Assembly (NCBI RefSeq): GCF_002964665.1
Contig: NZ_PQBZ01000042.1
Coordinates: forward strand, 369,097-433,096
Reading direction: 5' to 3'
DNA: 64,000 bases
DNA from: Pseudoalteromonas sp. T1lg23B
GTDB lineage: Bacteria; Pseudomonadota; Gammaproteobacteria; Enterobacterales; Alteromonadaceae
In this document: piece after piece, positions 10,301-16,040 of the stretch
How positions within the stretch are numbered: position 1 is the first letter of the stretch
Layout: each line of letters opens with the position of its first letter
Program-made: the position numbers and the translations under genes
Notes under the pieces: generated by a model
What the model saw: only the letters and a program-made list of their open reading frames with translations
Database searches by the model: none
What the model was told of the DNA's origin: nothing

Positions 10301-10644
10301 CTTGGTGCCGGTGGAAAAACGGTGACTGAGTTTGAATATGTCCAGCCGGAACATCCCGTTGAATTACAAGCCCTAACCCGATATTGATAGGTATTGAGTG
10401 GTGCATCTGGCACAGTTACTGAAGTACTTGTGTATTGTCTATCGTTCACCCAAGAGCCATTGTTGACTCTAGCTTCACGTGTATATTTTGTTGCACCGCT
10501 TACACTCGACCAACTAATGGTAATGTCATTACCATTGTATATTGTGGCCTTCACCCAGCTTGGAGCCGAAGGTGCTGCAATAGCGGACGCAGAGAAGCAT
10601 ATGGCGACAAACAAATAGATGCCCGCCAAAATTCCTTTAAACAT
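1312..10644 (-). CDS. Giant secreted FnIII / SpvB / FG-GAP / RHS-repeat protein (3110 aa)
   Basis: A signal peptide (residues 1-23, ending AIAA) is followed by ten fibronectin type III-like repeats (about 24-900), most beginning like NGNDITISWSS. Nearly all carry a paired-Cys motif such as CNSTGC. Next come an SpvB-type domain (about 955-1200; GIAGVGFSLSAGSQISRCG) and FG-GAP/VCBS calcium-loop repeats (about 1265-1600; DRNGDGALDW, DIDNDGKDE). A long YD/RHS repeat tract (about 2100-2750) and the RHS core (NGRVYDYNLGRFMSVDP ... NPLAGTDPTGY, ending near 2844) follow. The last 266 residues after the core are unlike the rest and may be a toxin or effector tip; I do not recognise the family. Such proteins are related to TcB/TcC and RHS shells that enclose a C-terminal cargo. 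The Shine-Dalgarno is AAAGG. The HEAT-like gene follows directly. Confidence 0.85.
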   Translation of the reverse strand: MFKGILAGIYLFVAICFSASAIAAPSAPSWVKATIYNGNDITISWSSVSGATKYTREARVNNGSWVNDRQYTSTSVTVPDAPLNTYQYRVRACNSTGCSGWTYSNSVTVFPPAPSQVSAVIYNGNDITINWSSVSGATRYTRQARVNSGAWVNDTSYTSTTVTMQDAPPATYQYRVRSCSAQGCPDTWTYSNSVTVVVKPKAPTNVNAEISNGDDVKTSWKHENTTNVAYYYKEFRFNGGSYANRKIVYGLGETENNRAAGTYQYRLQACNSAGCSEWAYSSQIRVLPVPTNVKAVLDWKEDIFLSWGGSTYATHYLRQVRENDGAWKNETSHNITSFTYSNVYDGKFQYRIKTCDSQSCTNWVESNALTVVLKPKPLASVTAAVSGDDITVSWQLVAGATNVDNFQKQVSFNGGAFTGTKTVTTQSDVDANQAVGKYVYRVNACNEVGCSSWVTSNEVSVLGVPQNVTAAVYNGNTITLSWLGNNAATHYIRQARVNGGQWENETQHSEKDAQNKVVVNYDNAYDATFQYRVKSCDAQSCTAWVESNAVTVAAPESPDWVTATVYNGNDITISWSSADGAKAYVREARVNGGEWEGAVITDKLSVSRHNAKSDTYQYRVKACSNANGTHCSVQWTESSPLYLDYVPPAPSTLNATIYNGNDITVSWSASQGATRYIREGKLNDGAWGNLSYHTGLEANYQNVGSNTYTYRVKACSGPDNVKDCSPFWKESDPITVNFKPDALGEVRAVVHDGNTIRISWNIPMGADRFLREASTDGGTTWVNTEVLSEEDDNLEIKQNIAYRSYYNAAPSTYQYRVKACSGKGNSMNCSDSWTESNSVEIKAPVTLSFNPDNRQLSWTQSPNAQYYVLEKAMCTICGQVPAQDWQPVGGQLNQLTYTVSEQDFRKSAFRVKPCFGSNVCAAWSNVISTKPPLFSEKLAVNVDDAAFTDVFAPSADAVGTIAGEATAQGGSASYRIPMPLPPGRNGVQPSVSVNYSSRSGSGIAGVGFSLSAGSQISRCGATYAQDGLTQNPQYNDNDKLCLDGQRLIAASGVYGQDGTIYRTEQESLTRVTQSGALNSSYASFTVEYANGTVALFGIDTISRTKHQGRTASYNWLIRRQHDATGKNFIHYTYAEYGAGERLISQIYYTGNDASQVGHRRVKFNYEEKADKRSGYFAGGFYESTMRLAEIRTYTTHDDSSLVNTLSFNYAPSNATQRDLLRNVQLCGYNGSCLPATEFTWQDSAITVKNEYLSLNSTHSINSILPQGDRNGDGALDWPGKYINAEGQSTPNSHPQTNCTGVGASGNAVNCYTHNLDMNLDGYTDSLDRANDRLSIKLNSKSGVLRTIPTNIYPNRSAEIIYAGDLNGDTYPDIVIDENNSAVAAGDKITAYYHTKNVENPYTASNSRVLYTISKSDASEAFRRFASFVNAGDLDGNGLADFYITDERERDGSASKSQGVINKVYYTKPHSLQSTSVFTVRNFPRDDDDDYIDSGSPNEKEPDWSRFYTFADVNGDGLKDWLGWYRPKTNDDMLFVRYNTGGSFASPVATDIYTGKRAYYKYYKPVQDQKRASGSIYYVYGNAGSVRIGDIDNDGKDEILYPASMVAEACVYVREGAGSVQVCGSRVNGKLIENIDGEEVHNSISERYNHNIYVYRAIKQLENGSFTRIETGMHGAKTHTQLLDAQGDGLLDMVFNYGCSINGNGTPGCAFESAEPSGFREQRVNVSRNYGSGTGASGSYYAPIDILKAVENGVGHESRWEYRPLSSGMSSGIAGARDIYAKGTNYQKGYQNFASSMYVVTKFEQDDGVGNKREYQFAYRGAVYNTQGRGFMGFERIIERDVAAGTVTQSDFNQIYPKQGRIKRQAKFQESDYAIRGDGALAGAENESNALTYQESTWQEMGRHVYLQEQTTTHRDEQGAWLFTDTTLVESIDVCTNVTHQKSIREDEWGTYTSATKRTVSEDANCDYADSSPWWPNKLDDQTVAKLKVQRKKGEDPLSSADTSLDRTYKVTTAFSSYHANRKPQVLVVSSEIADSGAQSEEVGKGKRVNTVFNTYGLPTSITETAKVLNTSGSWVDSARLTSMTYTSDGYFPYSVTNAKGHMTRTETISATGQPSKQQVQVSSSQWLTTEYSYDDFNRPYSQKTDGSPTVYMATQSKGYDSLAPSRSVLKVVRRSAGTPEIREYKDKLGRTVRTISKAFNDSWIIQDVQYDGLGRKVFESMPYEQGKSVYGTYYSGFDVLGRPATRTVDQQCGPTHTGQMIVEYDYDGLNTNIDARETCYGIALGQMSRTYNSLEQLVKTRDALGGETHYSYNSQGLPVVIQDAAGNKIKARYNTMGRKITVLDENQGTTNFAYNGFGELQQETRGNGNTVKFYTDALGRVTRRTATGESDLAYSYDNSSKNGYGQMTSASGNGVSHEYSYDSFGRPVAHTVSGSGKSYTTTTMYDSNYGRVKGLLYPNNLTLEYIYDWRGYQTAVKNAANDYVYQTIDKLDVLGNIEESELGNGLVQQQYFSLASSQMKASYTVSDVGNLMALEYTRYDGFGNLKEMDVTTGAVGEQHRFSESYTYDDLHRLKQNAVNNIVTITYDYDAVGNLTKKSDFASTYDYSVRASGHTGGGANAVKRINKGGVWHGYSYDTRGNMTKGYGLTLAQYNAMDKPTLITKENVTSTFVYGPDHMRFKQTSEGRTTYYAGAYEEELEGEKITWRAYIGNIAVVSGTTGESDSIRYTHRDRLGSARLFTDENGKVIAERNFDPFGKPRESSGDLKLLGQLGDKDLTKTNRGFTDHEHLDEQQLIHMNGRVYDYNLGRFMSVDPLLMNFEDSQGINPYSYIRNNPLAGTDPTGYCEAETGTLIKSCVDVEVKDADTGESLGTKSMNSKHSNFAGNVASYVASKLGNGAQITGMSATMKNGQTVDLMSQSSQNIQQVGQSITNHGNESPDKENFDDLAGIGITGRRSAIPDYVDGKKEIVSVDNYEQTEIDPGADQASIVLPTNPKPTAGGNLPSVPMMRLPSMPIGPEIQFDWKKVDLTLGEYTTYDVTATTYSWTRYWSAFSPELKRTIKWEEQKFRTDFIRVPIDRGPLRQYKVGPKLGTNSLPLKVNMSPSISPNGY

Positions 10645-10789
10645 TTTTTGCCTTTATTTCTATCAGGTTAGGTCTACCACCCAAGATTATCCCAATTTAC
10701 GGACTAATCACAGGAACACAAAGCGCGGGATTGTACATTATTGGTACAATGCTGGCTACATAATATTTAACCATGTTGAAAAAATGTGA

Positions 10790-10883
10790 TGTTCAGCCGA
10801 AATGCCCTACGCACAAAGCGTTACACACAATGATAATACGCAGTATCTAACAAACTAATATGCCGTTTCTTGGCCAATCCTAC
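10790..10883 (-). pseudogene. Decayed RAYT N-terminus (second location)
   Basis: On the minus strand the sequence aligns with the RAYT start at 147. It reads VGLAKKRHISLLDTAYYHCV, then an in-frame TAA, then RFVRRAF. The start ATG has become GTA, the AGGAG signal is lost, and a stop interrupts it, so it is non-functional. Its leader continues to about 10980 with a degenerate copy of the hairpin region. This copy is older and more divergent than those at 1-590. Confidence 0.75.
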
Positions 10884-10886
10884 CGT

Positions 10887-11609
10887 TCACGCTTTGAACT
10901 TAGAATTTGAAATGATTTTGGGGAACCAAAGCTTAGGCAAACCGCCCCCAACGTGTAAATTTGAGTGGATGTCCATGTGATTTGTAGTATTGTTTTGTAT
11001 AGAAATATGGCTAATACATTGCCATGTCTTTCCATAGTTTACCGAGTAAAAATGGGGTTTACGCACACGTCCAACCATATCCCATTTCAGTGCAACAACC
11101 TCTCGAAACCACGGTGACTTATACCCTGCATCCGTAACGATAATGGGGCGGTAACCTTGCGGTAACATGGTCTGCAATATTTCCAGAAAAGCCTTATGCG
11201 TCGCGGGTTTTTCCTTGGTTTTATTGGTATGCACTTCTTGATAGAGCGTAATCGGTCGGCCCTTCACGGTGATCGCCGCTCGTAAAAGAAAATGCCTTTT
11301 ACAATCGTCTAAATCTGACCAATTAACTGAGATAACCGGACGCTTAGCGGTACAAAATAGATGGCACAACACGGCGTAAATACGCGGTATTTCTCGCTGT
11401 AAATGGGTATTCGATAACAATCGGTCGGCACGCTTGATGCGGTGCTTTTCAAATGCTTTAGAAAAGATCCCTCGGCCAATACTGGTGACCGTAGCGGCAT
11501 TCCCATGCAAAAGGCTGTTTACACAGCTGATCAACGCATTGCGTCGCGTTTTGCGCATTTTATAGCTGACAAGTGACAGGATATTGGTCAATATAGTTCG
11601 GGCATTCAT
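10887..11609 (-). pseudogene. IS4-family transposase, C-terminally truncated
   Basis: The frame is open from ATG 11609 (an upstream in-frame ATG lies at 11678). It reads like an IS4-type DDE transposase: an N-terminal MNARTILTNILSL region, then SVNWSDLD (first catalytic Asp), then IIVTDAGYKSPWF (second Asp). The reading continues to a stop at 10887, but from about 10980 it crosses into the decayed RAYT leader, giving unrelated residues. The conserved region with the catalytic Glu is missing, so the enzyme should be inactive. The outer element end is probably near 11727, where GGGGATGCC...CTGACCCC forms an inverted structure. Confidence 0.75.
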
Positions 11610-11756
11610 GGCGTTTTCTGTTTTGATGTTTTTGGCGAAAGATCTGATCACCAAATGCCATGAATGTTCCCTAACCATATGAATTTATCTTGTTTATTTG
11701 TGGGGATGCCTCAGACTCTGACCCCATTGATTGCAACTTCTCCTCGTTTCGCAACA

Positions 11757-12014
11757 TCACTCTGCGACAACAGACAACATATCTGTCGTTGACTTCGCAC
11801 TATTAACATTCGCACTCTGCTGTTGCACACCATTATTCAGATTCGCATAGGTCGCAGCCATGGCATTTGCCACAACAGACTCGCCCATCATGCTCGCTTG
11901 CATACCTGCACTTTGCTCTTTAAAGCCTCCCTCACTGGTACTGAGTTTCGCACTGCTTGTTCTACACAAATAGCAACGCCATAAGCCTCTGGGCCTTGCA
12001 AATGATGAAATCAT
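11757..12014 (-). CDS. Short relic ORF, weak RebB-like character
   Basis: An 85-codon frame. The first 25 or so residues look non-native, but the remainder (from KLSTSEGG to TTDMLSVVAE) has the Ala/Asn/Gln-rich look of a small helical protein such as the RebB R-body/killing-trait family (GESVVANAMAATYANLNNG). There is no clear ribosome binding site and it sits in transposon debris. It is probably a C-terminal fragment of a former gene, and the family suggestion is weak. Confidence 0.25.
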   Translation of the reverse strand: MISSFARPRGLWRCYLCRTSSAKLSTSEGGFKEQSAGMQASMMGESVVANAMAATYANLNNGVQQQSANVNSAKSTTDMLSVVAE

Positions 12015-12145
12015 TAAACCCCTTCGTACACTTTAATACCCCTAGAGCGGCGGATACTATTACCTACCACCTATCCACAAATGGGGATATCTAATACGGC
12101 GAATCTCTCTAAAATAAAATGACTCAATGAACAAAGGAGCATGAA

Positions 12146-12817
12146 ATGAATATAGCGCAAAGTACTATTCAAGAGCTCGCTGTAAATATCCCAGGTGCTA
12201 CCGAGCTATTTGACTCTTATCAGATTAATTATACAAAGCAACAAGGATTGTTATTAAAAGACATCGCTGAAACAGCAAAGATAAGCCTGTTCGATTTAAT
12301 CGATAAATTGGAGTCTTTACTACGAGCTGGTCCTCACTCTGATAATGAACAATGGCGCACTCGCCCTGTTTGCGATCTCATTGCACATATACTTGAGAAT
12401 TTCCATGAAAAACATAGAGTTCAACTCTCAGAGGCAATCAGATTAACGCAAAAAGTAGCAAATGCACATGGTGATCATCCAAACTTTCCATATGAACTTG
12501 AAGCCCTACTGACAAGTATGCAATTCGATCTTGAAGAGCATATGATTAAAGAAGAAAGGATCCTATTTCCCATGATGGAATCAGGCATGCATCCGAGTGG
12601 ACCAATTTCTGTGATGATGTCTGAGCATGTTGATCATGCTAAAACTCTTGAACAGCTTAAACTGACAACAAACGCATTTTCTCCTCCCGCTGAGGCTTGT
12701 AATAGTTGGACTACATTATATAAAGATTTACAAGCACTCTATTTCGACTTAAAAGAGCATATCCACCTAGAAAACGATATTCTATTTTCGTCAAAAAGCG
12801 AACTATTTCAAATATAA
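12146..12817 (+). CDS. YtfE/ScdA-like di-iron (hemerythrin-fold) protein
   Basis: 223 residues in two parts. The N-terminal ScdA_N-like domain (about 1-60) starts NIPGATELFDSYQINY. The hemerythrin-like four-helix bundle (about 75-220) has His/Glu ligands in AHILENFHEKH, DLEEHMIKEE, MMSEHVDHAK and DLKEHIHLEND. Homologues (RIC proteins) repair Fe-S clusters after nitrosative or oxidative stress, which fits a nitrate-respiration island. Oddly, the two Cys normally found in the N-terminal domain (FCCGG type) are absent, replaced by INYTKQQ. The Shine-Dalgarno is AAAGGAG. The upstream region holds several TACCYMT-like heptamers, but no clear FNR or NsrR box was found. Confidence 0.8.
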   Translation: MNIAQSTIQELAVNIPGATELFDSYQINYTKQQGLLLKDIAETAKISLFDLIDKLESLLRAGPHSDNEQWRTRPVCDLIAHILENFHEKHRVQLSEAIRLTQKVANAHGDHPNFPYELEALLTSMQFDLEEHMIKEERILFPMMESGMHPSGPISVMMSEHVDHAKTLEQLKLTTNAFSPPAEACNSWTTLYKDLQALYFDLKEHIHLENDILFSSKSELFQI

Positions 12818-12890
12818 GAGGGAAAAACACAACCTATCCACCTGCGAATAAATAAGTAGCTAAAGGAGTGAAGCAAATTATCGCTGACAA

Positions 12891-12928
12891 AGAGAAAGGC
12901 CACCCAATTAATTGCGTGGCCTTTCTCT
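12891..12928. terminator. Bidirectional terminator between ytfE-like gene and nrdD
   Basis: A perfect 13-bp stem AGAGAAAGGCCAC / GTGGCCTTTCTCT with a 12-nt loop lies between convergent genes. It can end transcription from both sides. Confidence 0.8.
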
Positions 12929-12931
12929 TAG

Positions 12932-14722
12932 CTAATTTTGAGCGTGACTTTGTCGATGATAATGTCGCAAGGCGTGCTCACACCTTCTTCCCTGACTAAA
13001 TGCAGAGACTCGCTTGAGGTAACCAATAACACGGGTCCCAAAATCAACATTGGCTGAACCACACTCTTTACACAGAGTCCGAGTTTGTTTCTCAATATGC
13101 CCACAACTGTTACATATTGTAATTTTCACATTGATACAGAAATAGTTACATCCCGTCTTTGCGGCAACCTTAAACAAATGCAGATACTGCTGCTCGTCTA
13201 GGTGCTCTTCTAAATTTAAATGTAGCGCTGAGCCACCATCTAAGTATTGAGTTAACGCTTTGCCATGTAATATAAACTTATCTAAGTGATTTAAGTTGTC
13301 ATCTTCGACTCGATAGAAATAGCTGTTATAACACTGGCGAGGCACAACATAGCCTGCTTTTGCATCCCATTTTGCATTCTTGATCCCTAAATTTTCTGCC
13401 GGTACAAATTCCGTATTGAACAAAAACCCAGTCTCTTGTGATACTGCGCGATTCTCTTGGTAAATAACCTTTAACTGCGATTCAACCCATTCGATATAGT
13501 CATCATTTACACTCACATCGATGCCGAGAAACTCAGCAGCCTCAACTAAGCCATTAATCCCTATCGTTAAAAACTGTTTATCGAAAGAAATAAAGCCAGC
13601 ATCATACACAGGCAATAGCCCCGCCAATTGGTATTCTTCCATCAATAAGCGATAAGCAATTTGATACTTATGAATTTTTCTAACTTCTGTCGCGAGATCC
13701 CTACCATCTTGGACAAGTCGATTCATGTTTAGCGTGATCACGTTGATTGACCCAGTGGCAACGCCTCCAGCTCCTAGGCTATACGAAAAACTATGGTCAT
13801 TGATTTCGTTTCTTAACCGACAGCAAGATGCCAAAGAATCTGCATTTTCAGACTGATACACGAAAAATGCGCCACCCTCGCTGAGGTTTTTCGCACACAT
13901 TTTCGAGAACTCTGTATCCACTGGCTCGCCCTCTTTTACTAACATAGCAGCGGTCACAACAGGAAACGTCAAAATCGCTTTATTTCGTTCATCATTAAAC
14001 CAAGATAAGAAAAATCGCTGCAATGTTTTAACCGACAGCCAATTTGCAGAGCTCATATCTGGGAATACGAAATGGCCAAACATGGCTTCGAAATAGGATT
14101 CATCATATAGTGAAATATTCCAAAATACGCTTTGATACCCTCGCGCAGCAGCAGGCTGATTTAGTGCATACACAACGTGCTGTAAGTGGTTCTCAATTTT
14201 CTTTCGACTGGTTATTAAATAATCATCACCATAGTCCTTGCGGGCGAAATAATCGAAATACATTAAAAACTCAACCGTTGCCACGGCACCTGCAAACTGC
14301 GCGCTGATGGCAAAAACCAAATTAACAAAACTGCCGCAAAACGACTCTAAATGCTTTGGCGCTTTGGACTCTCCCCCTAACTTAGTCAGACCTTCAAGTA
14401 AAAATGGATACATGGTAATGGAGGTGCAGTAAGGTTTGAGGCTAGTTTCATCATGTACATAAATTTCATGTTCATTGATCTGACGCTGATATTCGTCACT
14501 CAACGTTTTTCCATATAGCTCTTTAATCTTTTTAGCTAATTTTGCTCGGTTTACTTGGATAAAGTAGTCTTTCATTAATTCTGATTCTAAGGTTGCGATA
14601 TTCTTTAACGTCACATTGGCATTAGCATCCATTGCAGAGCCATCCGCAGCGTTGTGCGCCTCGCAATAATCATCAATGAAGCGACATTTTCTTTCTAGTT
14701 GTACCGCAGACAATAAAGACAT
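12932..14722 (-). CDS. nrdD: Anaerobic ribonucleoside-triphosphate reductase (class III, glycyl radical)
   Basis: 596 residues, making dNTPs from NTPs without oxygen. Visible features are IYVHDETSLKPYC near residue 95, ESFCGSFVNL around 127, a C-terminal Zn ribbon (CNSCGH ... CKECGS, about 535-555), and a glycyl-radical loop RVIGYLKRVSAFSQG near 565 whose Gly would carry the radical. It is shorter than the roughly 700-residue E. coli enzyme because no N-terminal ATP-cone is seen. The start ATG 14722 lies 3 nt after the nrdG stop, so the pair is an operon. Control should be shared with nrdG (NrdR and FNR sites upstream). Confidence 0.92.
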   Translation of the reverse strand: MSLLSAVQLERKCRFIDDYCEAHNAADGSAMDANANVTLKNIATLESELMKDYFIQVNRAKLAKKIKELYGKTLSDEYQRQINEHEIYVHDETSLKPYCTSITMYPFLLEGLTKLGGESKAPKHLESFCGSFVNLVFAISAQFAGAVATVEFLMYFDYFARKDYGDDYLITSRKKIENHLQHVVYALNQPAAARGYQSVFWNISLYDESYFEAMFGHFVFPDMSSANWLSVKTLQRFFLSWFNDERNKAILTFPVVTAAMLVKEGEPVDTEFSKMCAKNLSEGGAFFVYQSENADSLASCCRLRNEINDHSFSYSLGAGGVATGSINVITLNMNRLVQDGRDLATEVRKIHKYQIAYRLLMEEYQLAGLLPVYDAGFISFDKQFLTIGINGLVEAAEFLGIDVSVNDDYIEWVESQLKVIYQENRAVSQETGFLFNTEFVPAENLGIKNAKWDAKAGYVVPRQCYNSYFYRVEDDNLNHLDKFILHGKALTQYLDGGSALHLNLEEHLDEQQYLHLFKVAAKTGCNYFCINVKITICNSCGHIEKQTRTLCKECGSANVDFGTRVIGYLKRVSAFSQGRRCEHALRHYHRQSHAQN

Positions 14723-14725
14723 GAT

Positions 14726-15178
14726 TTACCTCCTATAGAAATATGAATTGAGTAATTGGCCAGAAGCCACGTCGATGAAGCGTTGATTACTGTTAGGTTG
14801 TTCTAGTCCACCTAATGCTTGAATATAGGGTCCGGTTTTTAAGTAAGTGAGCTGGGCTTTTAACTGCGCCGACACATCTAAAAGCCCCGTGTAGAGACAA
14901 GTTTTTAACCCTTTTTCTTTGGCAAATCGCAGCAGTTCTATTAACAAAGTTTCTTGCCACTCCCCGCCAAAAAACACAACACAGGTGATAAGACCATCGT
15001 ATCGCCTCAGCCAGTCGGCAAATTTAGGCCGCGATAAAGGCACCCCATACTTTGCATTCCATGTTTGCGGGCTATGGCACCCCCGACATCCGATTTGGCA
15101 ACCTGTACACAAGAACCCTAATGCAACTTCATTTGGCACTTCCTGAAAACAAACCTGAGGGGTTAACACTTTCAACAT
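14726..15178 (-). CDS. nrdG: Anaerobic ribonucleotide reductase activating enzyme (radical SAM)
   Basis: 150 residues. The radical-SAM motif is C27-x3-C31-x2-C34 within CTGCQIGCRGCHS, with an additional Cys at 24. The protein installs the glycyl radical on NrdD using SAM and a 4Fe-4S cluster. It is the first gene of the nrdG-nrdD unit. The ATG at 15178 has no recognisable Shine-Dalgarno: the bases directly upstream are instead an NrdR box. The N-terminus MLKVLTPQVCFQEVP matches this NrdG subgroup, so the start is probably right. Confidence 0.9.
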   Translation of the reverse strand: MLKVLTPQVCFQEVPNEVALGFLCTGCQIGCRGCHSPQTWNAKYGVPLSRPKFADWLRRYDGLITCVVFFGGEWQETLLIELLRFAKEKGLKTCLYTGLLDVSAQLKAQLTYLKTGPYIQALGGLEQPNSNQRFIDVASGQLLNSYFYRR

Positions 15179-15179
15179 A

Positions 15180-15224
15180 ACTATATATTGTGTTTTTTAT
15201 TTCGCGTAAGCACAATATATAGTA
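15180..15224 (-). promoter_or_regulatory. Tandem NrdR boxes upstream of nrdGD
   Basis: Two copies of the NrdR box, one per orientation: ACTATATATTGTGT at 15180-15193 and GCACAATATATAGT at 15210-15223. Their centres are about 30-31 bp apart (three helical turns), the spacing typical for NrdR repression of ribonucleotide reductase genes. The proximal box almost touches the nrdG ATG. Confidence 0.85.
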
Positions 15225-15252
15225 AACATTGATATTCCTGCTAGTAAATGAA

Positions 15253-15266
15253 TTGATCCACATCAA
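15253..15266 (-). promoter_or_regulatory. FNR box upstream of nrdGD
   Basis: TTGATCCACATCAA is a perfect TTGAT-N4-ATCAA match. A class II promoter placed 41.5 bp downstream would start near 15218, inside the distal NrdR box, so NrdR could block the FNR-activated start. Confidence 0.85.
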
Positions 15267-15377
15267 GTTTTCATGGCATAACGGGAAGCAAAAAATAGGT
15301 AATAGAAAAGCCAAGCTTGCATGTCAATTAATTGCCTGTAAAAGCGCTTTTTAGAACCTTTATGAGTATTGAGAACC

Positions 15378-15384
15378 TACCTAT
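15378..15384 (+). promoter_or_regulatory. NarL-type heptamer upstream of mogA
   Basis: TACCTAT fits the TACYYMT NarL/NarP half-site. A single heptamer is weak evidence; it is listed because similar sites recur across this cluster. Confidence 0.3.
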
Positions 15385-15450
15385 TTTGGAGGAGTTCCCT
15401 AAGGCTCGTTCTTTGTTAGACTGATATTTTAAGTTTTTAAAAGAGTAACG

Positions 15451-15978
15451 ATGGAAGCTAAAATCGGTATTTTGACCATTAGTGACAGGGCAAGTAGAGG
15501 ACAGTACGATGACCTCTCAGGGCCTGCGATCATTGAAACATTAACGGCATATCTTTCTTCCCCTTGGCAAGTGGTATATAAACTCGTTGAGGATGAACAA
15601 CCCTTGATTGAGCAAACCCTTCGCGCTCTTTGTGATGAGGAAGGGTGTGCATTAGTGATAACGACCGGTGGTACGGGCCCTGCCAAGCGCGATGTGACAC
15701 CCGAAGCGACTGAAGCGGTATGCGATAAAATGATGCCAGGGTTTGGCGAATTAATGCGACAGGAAAGTTTAAAGTATGTTCCAACCGCTATTTTATCTCG
15801 TCAAACCGCCGGCATTCGCAATCAAACCCTTATCATTAACCTACCAGGCAAGCCTAAAGCGATAAAACAATGTCTGGATGCTGTTTTTCCAGCTGTGCCA
15901 TATTGTATTGACCTATTAGACGGGCCCTATCTCACCTGTGATGATTCTGTCATCCAAGTATTTCGTCCAAAATCCTAG
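15451..15978 (+). CDS. mogA: Molybdopterin adenylyltransferase
   Basis: 175 residues of the MogA/MoaB fold. MogA adenylylates molybdopterin before MoeA inserts molybdenum. Diagnostic segments are ISDRASRGQYDDLSGP at the N-terminus, TTGGTGPAKRDVTPEA in the middle, and NLPGKPKAIKQCL near the end. It is monocistronic, divergent from nrdGD and closed by a strong terminator at 16002-16023. A MoaB paralogue lies at 35994-36554; this copy has the features expected of MogA (PAKRD, C-terminal DLLDGP). Confidence 0.9.
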   Translation: MEAKIGILTISDRASRGQYDDLSGPAIIETLTAYLSSPWQVVYKLVEDEQPLIEQTLRALCDEEGCALVITTGGTGPAKRDVTPEATEAVCDKMMPGFGELMRQESLKYVPTAILSRQTAGIRNQTLIINLPGKPKAIKQCLDAVFPAVPYCIDLLDGPYLTCDDSVIQVFRPKS

Positions 15979-16001
15979 CCAACAATAATGACAAACAAAA
16001 A

Positions 16002-16023
16002 AGCCAGCGTGATCACGCTGGCT
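16002..16023. terminator. Bidirectional terminator, mogA / narK
   Basis: A fully self-complementary AGCCAGCGTGATCACGCTGGCT is flanked by A-rich (5') and T-rich (3') runs, so it serves both convergent genes. Confidence 0.9.
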
Positions 16024-16040
16024 TTTTTGTTATTGAATAT

